Assembly: GCF_002608075.1 (NCBI RefSeq)
Contig: NZ_LAHA01000025.1
Location: forward strand, 1 to 57,543
Direction of reading: 5' to 3'
Length of the DNA stretch: 57,543 nt
Source of the DNA: Nostoc linckia z4
Lineage (GTDB): Bacteria > Cyanobacteriota > Cyanobacteriia > Cyanobacteriales > Nostocaceae
The position numbers and the translations under genes are program-made. The notes beneath the pieces were generated by a model that was not told the origin of the DNA, made no database searches, and worked only from the letters and a program-made list of their open reading frames with translations. Below, piece after piece: positions 18,336 to 27,028 of the stretch (position 1 is its first letter; each line of letters opens with the position of its first letter).

Positions 18336-18719
18336 CTATTGCTGTTCCGCAGTAAAAGTATAAAATTGATCGAAAGCTCCCACCGTTTCAAATTTGTAAG
18401 CAGGTACCCAAGAACTGACCTTTAAATCTGTGCGGTAGACACTAAAAAAAATGTAATTTTGCCGTTCTGTGGTTCTATTAATAATTTCCTGCATTTGCGG
18501 GTTAGCTCGATCCACTAACTTCTCGCAATTAAAACGAATTAAATTTTCTATGAAGTTCGTAGTTTTTTTACATACATCGGTTTTTAAGTAGCTTGCCAAC
18601 CGTTGCACTGCATATTCTTCATAGGCAACTTGACTCGGATTAGTCTTCGCCATTGTCACTCCTAAGGCGGCTAGTCCTGCTGCTGCTCCAGTATACGCGA
18701 TGATGGTTAACGGTTTCAT
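18336..18719 (-). CDS. DUF4359 domain protein
   Basis: A 127-residue protein of DUF4359, a family of unknown role common in cyanobacteria. It has an N-terminal hydrophobic segment (MKPLTIIAYTGAAAGLAALG, membrane anchor or signal), the family-typical MAKTNPSQVAYEEYAVQRL, two Cys (TDVCKK and RFNCEK) that could form a disulfide, and a C-terminal beta-rich part. The start at 18719 places the hydrophobic segment first; an upstream ATG at 18773 would add 18 unlikely residues. Confidence 0.8.
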   Translation of the reverse strand: MKPLTIIAYTGAAAGLAALGVTMAKTNPSQVAYEEYAVQRLASYLKTDVCKKTTNFIENLIRFNCEKLVDRANPQMQEIINRTTERQNYIFFSVYRTDLKVSSWVPAYKFETVGAFDQFYTFTAEQQ

Positions 18720-18841
18720 GTTTCCTAAGTGAAAGTCATTATAAATGTTAAATTCCAGAGACTCTAAATGCAATTCATCCGTTCCAAAAATAAAAACTCT
18801 GGATCGTTTCCTGAGATAAGTGCTATAATCAGTAAATGAAT

Positions 18842-18915
18842 GGCGAGCGTAGCCAAGTGGTTAAGGCAGTGGTTTGTGGTACCACCATTCGTGGGTTCGA
18901 GTCCCATCGTTCGCC
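18842..18915 (+). tRNA. tRNA-His (anticodon GTG)
   Basis: A full cloverleaf can be drawn. The acceptor arm GCGAGCG pairs with CGTTCGC; the D arm is GCC/GGC; the anticodon stem GTGGT/ACCAC holds loop TTGTGGT with anticodon GTG; the T arm is GTGGG-TTCGAGT-CCCAT. The encoded extra G at position -1 facing C73 is the His identity element. CCA is not encoded. Confidence 0.96.
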
Positions 18916-19377
18916 CTTATCATTATTTATAGACTTAAAAGTTCAGCAAAACTGAACCAGGATATACATTAATGTAGTTTATAAGTAATTATATGTATAT
19001 AAGCAAATTTACTTGCTTAAGTAGAATCAGGTAATGTGAAGTTTTTGGAAAACTCCCTTATCTATTAACGGCCTGACTCAACAAATCCAATTCATCATCG
19101 CAATCCATCGCCTGAAATTAATACTCTGTCAAACTTTACTAACTGACGGTTCGCGTCAAGAAAGATGATTTGCTTGTGCTAAATCCTTGGAGGAGCATTG
19201 AGATTCTGACTATCCAATAATTTTTGGCAAAAAATTAGGAATCATCCTTTAAGGAAAAAGACGGCTTTTATTTACTAAATAACCCAAAATTATACTGTAA
19301 ACATAAAATTCCCGACTTCTATAAGAAATGGGGAATTTTAATTGTAAGAATTGTGTTTTGGAAAGGAATTTCAATTG
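18916..19377. other. intergenic, nothing recognised
   Basis: AT-rich. A short ATTCCCGACTTCTATAAGAAATGGGGAAT inverted repeat at about 19308-19336 could be the terminator of the microprotein gene on the minus strand. No other signal was seen. Confidence 0.35.
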
Positions 19378-19494
19378 TTAAAAAAGACCTAAAAGAATGA
19401 TGAAAGTCAAACCACAAAAGGCAAGCAAAGAAATAATCATAATGTTGCCTACACTGTGGTCAGAAGATGTTAAGTTGTGTGTATTGTCTGCCAT
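19378..19494 (-). CDS. candidate 38-residue single-span membrane microprotein
   Basis: A short ORF, ATG at 19494 and TAA at 19378-19380. The product has a polar N-terminal half (MADNTHNLTSSDHSVGN) and one hydrophobic helix (IMIISLLAFCGLTFIILLGLF) that ends at the stop codon. This architecture is like small photosynthetic or transporter-associated subunits, but I recognise no family. AGG about 13 bases before the ATG is a weak ribosome site. It is divergent from susA. Confidence 0.5.
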   Translation of the reverse strand: MADNTHNLTSSDHSVGNIMIISLLAFCGLTFIILLGLF

Positions 19495-19983
19495 ATAATC
19501 GACCTGATTGAAAAATCTTGATGATGAAATTATAACTAAACTGAATTAAGATGAGTGGAGCTAAAATCAAAAGTTGATTTTAATTCATCTAAGTTTAACT
19601 TCAGATTAAGGTTGAAGCGAAAAAAATAACTTTTGTTTCAGGTTTTTGAAGAATATAGTTATAGCAATGGCAGAATTCATAACTCACAGACAATTTATTA
19701 CGAATTGGAAATTATAATAAGAGTTGGTTCGCCAATGATTGTATCAGTTATTTAACAACATCTGTCAAAAGAAAGAACAATAGTATTCCTTTGGTGAGAG
19801 CCAAAAATACTGAGTAATAGATACTTTAAGTAAAGTACAAGATGATTTCAGTGCTGCTGAAAAGTAGATACTCGTAGATACACAGGTAATATAGTTTATC
19901 TGTGTGATTTTGTATTTGTTTCTACGCAGTTAGACAAAAGTACTGAAAGTTAAATGCAAACATCGTCATCCACTGGAGTTACC
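19495..19983. other. long upstream region of susA
   Basis: About 490 bp of AT-rich sequence separate the microprotein from susA. No NtcA-type GTA-N8-TAC site or riboswitch fold could be identified by eye. An alternative in-frame ATG lies at 19954. Confidence 0.4.
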
Positions 19984-22404
19984 ATGTCTGAATTGCTGCA
20001 AGCAGTCTTAGATAGTGAAGAAAAAAATGATTTGCGTTCCTTTATTAGTGAATTACGCCAACAAGAAAAGAAGTACTTGCTGCGAAATGACATACTCAAT
20101 GTATACGCTGAATATTGTTCCAAGTACCAGAAACCTGAGGCATTTTACACTACATCTGACTTAAGTAAACTCATTTACTACACTCAGGAAATTATTCAAG
20201 AGGACTCAAACTTCTGTTTCATTATTCGTTCTAAAATTGCCAGTCAAGAAGTCTATTGGTTAACGTCCGACTTGAGTGTTGAGCCGATGACGGTGCAGGA
20301 TTTACTCGATTTACGCGATCGCCTGGTGAACAAATATCATCCCAGCGACGGCGACCTGCTAGAGTTGGATTTCGGCCCGTTTTATGATTACACCCCAGTT
20401 ATCCGCGACCCGAAAAATATTGGTAAGGGGGTACAATTTCTCAACCGCTATCTCTCTAGCAAAATATTTCAAGACTCCAAACAATTGCTAGAAAGCTTGT
20501 TGAATTTCTTGCGTTTACACCAATACAACGGCGTACAATTGCTGGTAAACGATCGCATCCAATCCCAGCAGCAACTTTCCGACCAAGTTAAGAAAGCCAT
20601 AAACTTTGTTAGCGATCGCCCCGATGATGAACCCTACGAAAAATTCCGTTTCCAGTTGCAAATAATGGGTTTTGAACCGGGTTGGGGTAATACCGCAGCC
20701 CGCGTGCGAGACACTCTAAATATTCTCGATGAATTAATTGATTCTCCCGATCCCCAGACCCTAGAAGCCTTCATTTCTCGCGTTCCAATGATTTTTAGAA
20801 TCGTCCTGGTGTCAGCCCACGGATGGTTCGGACAAGAAGGCGTTTTGGGGCGTCCTGATACTGGCGGTCAAGTGGTTTACGTCCTTGACCAAGCAAAAAG
20901 TCTAGAAAAACAATTGCAAGAAGATGTTTTTCTAGCTGGCTTAGAAGGATTGAACGTCCAGCCAAAAGTGATTATTCTTAGCCGCTTGATTCCTAATAGT
21001 GATGGTACTCTTTGTAATCAACGGCTAGAAAAAGTTTATGGCACAGAAAATGCTTGGATTTTGCGAGTCCCTCTGCGGGAATTTAATCCAAATATGACTC
21101 AAAACTGGATTTCCCGGTTTGAGTTTTGGCCTTATCTGGAAACTTTCGCCATTGACTCTGAAAGAGAACTACGGGCAGAATTTCATGGTAGACCAGACTT
21201 AATAGTTGGTAACTATACTGATGGAAATTTAGTAGCATTTTTGTTGGCGCGACGGATGAAAGTCACGCAGTGTAATATTGCCCATGCTTTGGAAAAATCT
21301 AAATACTTGTTTAGTAACCTTTACTGGCAAGATTTAGAAGATAAATATCATTTTTCCTTGCAATTTACAGCCGACTTAATTGCCATGAACGCTGCCAATT
21401 TTGTGATTAGCAGCACCTACCAAGAAATTGTGGGAACTACTGATAGTGTGGGACAGTACGAATCTTATAAATGCTTCACCATGCCGGAGTTATACCATGT
21501 AACCAATGGCATTGAATTATTCAGTCCCAAATTTAATGTTGTACCGCCTGGAGTCAACGAAAATTACTATTTTCCCTACACTCGGACTCAAGATAGAGTA
21601 GAAAGCGATCGCCAGCGCCTTGCTGAAATGCTTTTTACCTTAGATGACCCAGGCCAAATTTTTGGCAAACTTGACGATCCTCACAAGCGTCCTCTGTTTT
21701 CAATGGCGCGTCTTGACCGCATCAAAAACCTCACAGGCTTAGCTGAATGCTTTGGTCAAAGTAAAGAATTACAAGAACATTGCAACTTAATTTTAGTGGC
21801 TGGTAAGTTGCGTGTAGAAGAATCCGAAGACAACGAAGAACGAGATGAAATTGTCAAACTTTACCGCATAATTGACGAATACAATCTCCACGGAAAAATT
21901 CGCTGGTTGGGTGTGCGCTTGTCCAAAACTGATTCTGGTGAAATTTACCGAGTGATTGCCGACCACCAAGGAATTTTTGTCCAACCAGCTTTATTTGAAG
22001 CTTTCGGTTTAACAATTTTAGAGGCGATGGTTTCAGGATTACCGACCTTCGCTACACAGTTTGGCGGGCCGCTAGAAATTATTCAAAACAAAGTTAATGG
22101 ATTCTACATTAACCCGACAAATTTAGAGGAAACAGCAACAATAATTGTGGACTTTATCACTAAGTGCGAACAAAATTCACATTATTGGAATGAAATTTCC
22201 CAGCGAGCCATTGACCGAGTTTACAGTACCTATACTTGGAAAATTCACACCACCAAGCTGTTATCACTAGCACGGATTTATGGCTTTTGGAACTTTACTT
22301 CTAAGGAAAATCGAGAAGATTTGTTGCGCTATATAGAGGCTCTATTCTATTTAATTTACAAGCCAAGAGCGCAACAGTTATTGGAGCAGCATAAGTACCG
22401 ATAA
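19984..22404 (+). CDS. susA: sucrose synthase
   Basis: Sucrose synthase splits sucrose with UDP or ADP to NDP-glucose and fructose; in filamentous cyanobacteria it feeds polysaccharide synthesis and nitrogen-fixing cells. From ATG 19984 the product is 806 residues, the length I recall for Anabaena SusA, with which it agrees along its whole length. Seen: N-terminal regulatory region (to about 260), the GT-B glucosyltransferase start (VLVSAHGWFGQEGVLGRPDTGGQ), and the C-terminal donor site ending EAFGLTILEAM with the E-x7-E motif. The upstream ATG at 19954 adds ten residues and is less likely. Confidence 0.96.
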   Translation: MSELLQAVLDSEEKNDLRSFISELRQQEKKYLLRNDILNVYAEYCSKYQKPEAFYTTSDLSKLIYYTQEIIQEDSNFCFIIRSKIASQEVYWLTSDLSVEPMTVQDLLDLRDRLVNKYHPSDGDLLELDFGPFYDYTPVIRDPKNIGKGVQFLNRYLSSKIFQDSKQLLESLLNFLRLHQYNGVQLLVNDRIQSQQQLSDQVKKAINFVSDRPDDEPYEKFRFQLQIMGFEPGWGNTAARVRDTLNILDELIDSPDPQTLEAFISRVPMIFRIVLVSAHGWFGQEGVLGRPDTGGQVVYVLDQAKSLEKQLQEDVFLAGLEGLNVQPKVIILSRLIPNSDGTLCNQRLEKVYGTENAWILRVPLREFNPNMTQNWISRFEFWPYLETFAIDSERELRAEFHGRPDLIVGNYTDGNLVAFLLARRMKVTQCNIAHALEKSKYLFSNLYWQDLEDKYHFSLQFTADLIAMNAANFVISSTYQEIVGTTDSVGQYESYKCFTMPELYHVTNGIELFSPKFNVVPPGVNENYYFPYTRTQDRVESDRQRLAEMLFTLDDPGQIFGKLDDPHKRPLFSMARLDRIKNLTGLAECFGQSKELQEHCNLILVAGKLRVEESEDNEERDEIVKLYRIIDEYNLHGKIRWLGVRLSKTDSGEIYRVIADHQGIFVQPALFEAFGLTILEAMVSGLPTFATQFGGPLEIIQNKVNGFYINPTNLEETATIIVDFITKCEQNSHYWNEISQRAIDRVYSTYTWKIHTTKLLSLARIYGFWNFTSKENREDLLRYIEALFYLIYKPRAQQLLEQHKYR

Positions 22405-22497
22405 TTTAGTTAGGAGTGAGGATTGAGGAGTGAAGAGTTAAAAACCTATGAAGAATGAAAATTTTATAACTCCTAACTCCCAACTCTCAACTCTTAA

Positions 22498-23052
22498 CTA
22501 AATTGTTAGCGCGCGCCAAGTTCGCTGACCTACGACTCCATCCACTGCTAAGTTCCGCTGGTTTTGAAATGCTTTGACAGCAGTTTCCGTCAGCGCCCCA
22601 AAGATTCCATCAACTCTAACGGTATATCCGTTAGAGACCAAAAGCCGTTGTAAAGCTCTGACAGCCACACCAGAACTACCAAAATAAAGAGTTGGTAGAG
22701 GCTGTGTACTATATTTATCAAATTTTCCCCCAGACTTTGCAGGGTTTTTCCCTACCGATTGAGAATATTTCTGAGGCTGTACTAAACCACCAGAACCTGG
22801 GAACTGATTCTTATTGTCAATTTTTTGAACTGTATGTTCTTTTTCTAGCGCGATCCCTCTTAAAGAAGCCTGCAAATTTGCATCTGTTTGTATGAATTCA
22901 GGTGGTGTGACTTGAGCAGTTGTTTCTAATTGACTGCCTTTTGACTGGTTAATGTCATGTTCCATCTGAAATAATTGCTGTTCTGGCAAATTAGGCCCAG
23001 ATGCTTGTCTTGCTGTTAAAACGCCCGTCATCATCAGGCCAATTTCAGTCAT
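22498..23052 (-). CDS. peptidoglycan-binding domain protein
   Basis: A 184-residue protein whose last 65 residues form a PG_binding_1 domain (FGSSGVAVRALQRLLVSNGY, VDGIFGALTETAVKAFQNQRNL, VDGVVGQRTWRALT). The first 115 residues are polar, low in complexity and without a clear signal peptide, so the cellular place is uncertain. It is convergent with susA; the short gap has GGAGTGA and AACTCCTAACTCC repeats that could form a shared terminator stem. Confidence 0.85.
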   Translation of the reverse strand: MTEIGLMMTGVLTARQASGPNLPEQQLFQMEHDINQSKGSQLETTAQVTPPEFIQTDANLQASLRGIALEKEHTVQKIDNKNQFPGSGGLVQPQKYSQSVGKNPAKSGGKFDKYSTQPLPTLYFGSSGVAVRALQRLLVSNGYTVRVDGIFGALTETAVKAFQNQRNLAVDGVVGQRTWRALTI

Positions 23053-23838
23053 TGTCGTTCATTTTAGTTAAACCAATATTTCTTTTAACAAACAACAGTA
23101 CAGCTGTCCGGGATACTGGATACTGTTGCAATAAAAAAATCAACTAGTGATTTTTTGACATACAGCAGATTTAAAGTAAAGTGAATTACACAAAGATGTG
23201 TCTAGTAGCCAACTAGAAAGCGTGTTTTAGTTTCCAATTTTGAATACCAAATTCTCAATTCTGCTATATGTAATATTTTTTCTACCTCCCATTTTGCCTA
23301 ATTAGACTAATATCATTAGTCTTTGTGCTTTTTTTATCTTTGATTCAGCTATCAACTTGTAAGATATCTTGTCTAAATCAATGGTTTAGACAATAACATA
23401 CTATGCGATCGTATGGGAATGCGATCGCACAAATTTGTCTAGTCATCTTTGGCTGACGCTTGGTATGCTGATGCAGCCTTATCATATTTATCCTGCAAGC
23501 AAAAATACTACTGGATTTTCAGAGTTAATTTTTTGAAGATTCATTGGTGTAGTATTTGGCAACAATGATAAGCTCTCGAACCCAATAATTTGTCTTCCTT
23601 TGGAGAGGATTATCTACTTTTTATCGTTCAATATTATCTTGATGGATACATGGTGCTTGTTGCAGTATTATTTAGTTTTAGCAACTTTACTTATGATTAG
23701 AGCTTTGCGTAAATTCATCATCAATTGAAGGTTAAAAATTCAACGCAAAGCCATGTAAAACCTTATCCAAGCAGACGTTTTCAGGAATTAAAGAAACATT
23801 GTACTGAGGATACTCATCTGTAAATATGGCAAAACATG
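23053..23838. other. 786-bp gap without a recognised gene
   Basis: AT-rich, with two HIP1-like sites near 23404-23428 and only very short ORFs (under 20 codons). No tRNA, repeat family or clear hairpin was found; a regulatory RNA cannot be excluded. Confidence 0.4.
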
Positions 23839-24555
23839 TTACCTTTTTTCATCTTTCCACAAAGCAATACCGCCTAATAAACCAGTGATATTGGGGATCA
23901 GCTTTACATTTAAAGGTAACTGAAAATTCACTTTTACGGCTTCGCCACCGCCAATATATAGATAATCATAATTAAACAAATGTTGCAAAGATGCGATGGC
24001 TTTTTGTAAACGCTTATTCCATTTTTTATCACCAATTTTTTCTAACTCTGCCCGTCCTAGTTGTTCTTCAAAAGTCTTTCCTTTGCGAAATGGATGATGT
24101 CCCATTTCCATATTCGGCACCAGCTTTCCATCCACAAACAAAGCCGAACCAAACCCCGTACCCAAAGTAATCACCAATTCTACACCTTTACCTGCGATCG
24201 CCCCAAGCCCTTGCATATCTGCATCATTAATTACTCGTGCAGGCTTGTTTAAGCGTTTTAGTAATGCTGTTTCCAAATCAAACCCAATCCAATCTGGATG
24301 CAAATTTACCGCTGTTTCCGTAACTCCACAGCGCACCACACCGGGAAAACCCACAGAAACCCGATGAAACTCACCCTGCGCCGCCGCTAACACAGCAATC
24401 GCATTAATTACAACCTCAGGCGTAGCAGGTTGTGGCGTATCTAAACGTCCTCTTTCAGTTATTGGCTTTCCTGTAATATCCAAAACTATCGCCTTAACTC
24501 CACTACCACCAATATCAACTGACAATGTACGAATCGATCCATTTTCTTCAACCAT
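23839..24555 (-). CDS. ROK family glucokinase, polyphosphate-glucokinase-like
   Basis: A 238-residue sugar kinase of the ROK family, similar in layout to polyphosphate glucokinases. The phosphate-1 motif SVDIGGSGVKAIVLD is at the start, the catalytic Asp is in RVINDADMQGLGA, and TLGTGFGSALFVDG follows. The CXCGxxGC zinc motif of larger ROK proteins is absent, as in PpgK. It makes glucose 6-phosphate from glucose using polyphosphate and/or ATP. Its place 1.4 kb from susA fits sugar turnover but the two are on opposite strands. Confidence 0.88.
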   Translation of the reverse strand: MVEENGSIRTLSVDIGGSGVKAIVLDITGKPITERGRLDTPQPATPEVVINAIAVLAAAQGEFHRVSVGFPGVVRCGVTETAVNLHPDWIGFDLETALLKRLNKPARVINDADMQGLGAIAGKGVELVITLGTGFGSALFVDGKLVPNMEMGHHPFRKGKTFEEQLGRAELEKIGDKKWNKRLQKAIASLQHLFNYDYLYIGGGEAVKVNFQLPLNVKLIPNITGLLGGIALWKDEKR

Positions 24556-24654
24556 TGAGTTACATCCCTGTCACAGCTTGTTATTTCGTTATTATGCTTT
24601 GGTACATCTGGTAATATCCGGATATTTGGAGAGTCTTCATTATTGATGGGGCAT

Positions 24655-24930
24655 GGGTATGGAAAGAGGGAAAAGGTTAAAGGTTAAAGGGAAAAAAATT
24701 AAAAAAGTCGGAAGTCAAAAGCGCAGTTTTGTAACGGGGATTTAGACCCCGCACGCCTAACTTTTCGCCTTAAAAGGCGAGGTTTTAGACCCGATTGTTT
24801 TGATAAATTTAATCTTTCCCCTTTTCCCCTTACCCTTTTCCCTTTACCCTTTCCCCTTTCCCCTTTCCCCTTTCCCCTTTTCCCTTTCCCCATGCCCCAT
24901 GCCCCATGCCCCATACCCTAAAATATAAAC
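24655..24930. repeat. purine/pyrimidine inverted tract with CCCCATG repeats
   Basis: GGGAAAAGGTTAAAGG (24665-24690) is mirrored by CCTTTCCCCTTTTCCC (24815-24890), with a palindrome around GGCGAGGTTT in between, then ATGCCCC units to 24915. An ATG within these units opens the creatininase frame but is unlikely to be its start. Confidence 0.75.
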
Positions 24931-24941
24931 ATTTCAGTAAT

Positions 24942-25751
24942 ATGCACAGCTTCATCCCTCCACAACGATTTTTCCCCTATCTGAGTTGGACTGATATCCA
25001 GGCAATGCCAAATAAGGAAAATGTGGTTATTATCCAACCAGTAGGGGCAATTGAACAACATGGCCCCCACTTGCCATTAATTGTAGATGCTGCTATTGGT
25101 GTGGGGGTACTGGGTAAAGCATTGGAAAAACTCGATCCTAGTATTCCGGCTTATGCTTTACCAACCCTCTATTACGGCAAATCTAACGAACACTGGCACT
25201 TTCCCGGCACAATTACCCTCAGCACGGCAACTCTAACGGCAATCATTATGGAAGTGGGAGAAAGTATCTACCGTGCTGGGTTTAGAAAATTAGTGTTAAT
25301 GAACTCCCACGGCGGACAACCCCAAGTTATGCAAATGGCGGCGCGGGATTTGCACGTCCAGTATGATGATTTTATGGTATTTCCCCTGTTTACTTGGCGC
25401 GTGCCTAATATTACTAAAGAATTATTGACACCGAAAGAAGCAGCGCTGGGAATGCACGCTGGAGATGCCGAAACTAGTATTATGTTATCACTGTTGCCGG
25501 AACGAGTGCAGCTAGAAAAAGCCGTTGCAGAGTATCCACCAGAACCAACAGAAAGTACTTTACTGAGTTGGGAGGGCAAGTTACCTGTGGCTTGGGTAAC
25601 GCGAGATATCAGTGAAAGTGGAGTGATTGGTGACGCTACAACCGCAACTAAAGAAAAAGGCGATCGCATTCTCGAATCTGTGGCTAACGGTTGGGTACAA
25701 GTTATTCAAGATATTTACGCTTTTCAACAACCAAAAGTTCAAGGTTTATAG
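24942..25751 (+). CDS. creatininase family protein
   Basis: A 269-residue metal-dependent amidohydrolase of the creatininase/MftE-like family. Metal ligands are visible in QPVGAIEQHGPHLPLIVDA (Glu, His, Asp), MNSHGGQPQ (His) and GMHAGDAETSIML (Glu). Family members act on creatinine, formamidopyrimidine or peptide-derived cofactors, and the substrate here is unknown. I start at ATG 24942 because the ATG at 24906 lies in the CCCCATG repeat array. Confidence 0.9.
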   Translation: MHSFIPPQRFFPYLSWTDIQAMPNKENVVIIQPVGAIEQHGPHLPLIVDAAIGVGVLGKALEKLDPSIPAYALPTLYYGKSNEHWHFPGTITLSTATLTAIIMEVGESIYRAGFRKLVLMNSHGGQPQVMQMAARDLHVQYDDFMVFPLFTWRVPNITKELLTPKEAALGMHAGDAETSIMLSLLPERVQLEKAVAEYPPEPTESTLLSWEGKLPVAWVTRDISESGVIGDATTATKEKGDRILESVANGWVQVIQDIYAFQQPKVQGL

Positions 25752-25782
25752 ATGCGGCACAGCATCCATAACATTAGTCTGT

Positions 25783-25817
25783 TGACTGTTGACTGTTGAG
25801 AGTCAACAGTCAACACC
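25783..25817. repeat. TGTTGAC/GTCAACA palindrome
   Basis: TGTTGACTGTTGACTGTTGA followed by AGTCAACAGTCAACA makes a stem of about 14 bp right after the creatininase gene, so it may act as a 3' hairpin. Confidence 0.7.
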
Positions 25818-25924
25818 GATATTTTTCACAACTCAAATAGGATTGCTATAGTAGTACTAGCGTAGCTAGTTAAAATCTGTCAGATAGTTAAGTTGCTATT
25901 GAAAATTTTATCAGAAACAGAATT

Positions 25925-26431
25925 ATGACGGCCTTTGAACCTCAAAGCATCCGCTCTTATAACCAAGAAGATGTACAACAAATTCTACAGCTAGCGATCG
26001 CTCGTCAAGCTGATGATAAAGACAAAGAATTTTCCTACGAACAAGTATTAGAAATTGCTGCTGAGTTAGAAATTTCACCTGAGTCTTTAAAATTAGCAGA
26101 ACGCGATTGGTTATTGCAACAAAGCCAAAGCCAACAACGAAAAGCTTTTGACGCTTACCGCAAGAGAAGATTTCAAAAACGTCTAGGCAATTATGCAATA
26201 TTCAATGGCTTTTTGATACTGATAGATTTTATCACTGGTGGCGGAATTTCTTGGTCGCTGTACATTTTACTATTCTGCGGATTGCCAGTAGGGCTTGATG
26301 TCTGGAATACCTTTCAAATTAAAGGCGAAGAATATGAAATTGCATTCCAGAAGTGGAACCGCAAGCATCAAATTAAGAAAACCATCAGTACAGTTTTGAA
26401 TAAATGGTTTAAAGCATTCCAGACTTATTAG
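25925..26431 (+). CDS. 2TM domain protein
   Basis: A 168-residue membrane protein. The N-terminal half (YNQEDVQQILQLAIARQ, EFSYEQVLEIAAELEISPESL) looks like a small helical bundle of the type often found ahead of 2TM domains in cyanobacteria. Two membrane spans follow at about 96-112 and 115-130, then a basic C-terminal tail. The family role is unknown. It stands alone with a family C element after it. Confidence 0.75.
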   Translation: MTAFEPQSIRSYNQEDVQQILQLAIARQADDKDKEFSYEQVLEIAAELEISPESLKLAERDWLLQQSQSQQRKAFDAYRKRRFQKRLGNYAIFNGFLILIDFITGGGISWSLYILLFCGLPVGLDVWNTFQIKGEEYEIAFQKWNRKHQIKKTISTVLNKWFKAFQTY

Positions 26432-26460
26432 ATATCGAAAAATTCGGTGATGAAACATTA

Positions 26461-26600
26461 CTGGTAGTCTGACAACTCAACAATGCTTGGTGAGGTGTGG
26501 GTAAAGGGGAAGGGGAAAAGGGTAAGAAATTTAAAACCTTTCCCCTTTCCCCTTTCCCCTTTCCCCTTTAAAAAGCCAAATTCACTTGGTGAACTACTAG
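26461..26600. repeat. family C MITE-like element
   Basis: It begins CTGGTAGTCTGACAACTCAAC and ends GGTGAACTACTAG. The ends are inverted repeats and the middle holds purine and pyrimidine tracts that pair. It is homologous along its length to 33682-33814 and to the inverse of 57060-57178. Confidence 0.82.
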
Positions 26601-27028
26601 TCTATTAGTTCAATCTTTGTGCCAAGTTGAAGAACTCATGTGAGGTCATCGGTGTTTTGCCAAGTTTCAGCTATCTTCACGTAAAAAATCTATGAGTGAA
26701 AGTAGCGTAAACCTCTGCTGAAGGTATCAGCTAATTTAAAAAGCCCTGAAAAATTCAAGGCTTTGCTTTTATAGGGTTTATTAAATGCCAGCTAAAAATC
26801 TTTGCCGGCGGTTTTCTATACACATAATTATGGCTCAAGAGGTTGGTAAAAAATAGGGGATAACTACCCAATTTCTACCCAATTTTATCTGGGTATTCCC
26901 TTAATATTTTCTTTAGATTTCACCACGCCTCTATTGATACTAAGTTGCACTCAAAGATTGATATTGTTGACTGTTGACGGTTAACTGTGAACTGTCAACG
27001 GTCAACGCTTCAACCTGTTGTTTATTTT
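26601..27028. other. gap with a terminator-like hairpin and a heptamer palindrome
   Basis: No ORF. It carries a hairpin at 26740-26770 and a TGTTGACGGTTAACTGTG/GTCAACGGTCAAC palindrome at 26966-27007, just past the stop of the leftward ABC transporter. Confidence 0.45.
26740..26770 (+). terminator. AAAGCC...GGCTTT hairpin followed by GCTTTT
   Basis: AAAGCCCTGAA pairs with TTCAAGGCTTT and is followed by GCTTTT, like a rho-independent terminator. It lies between two genes facing each other and could work in either direction. Confidence 0.5.

Noticed and set aside
24906..24941. Upstream start of the creatininase-family gene
   Set aside because: The ATG belongs to the CCCCATG repeat units and has no ribosome site.
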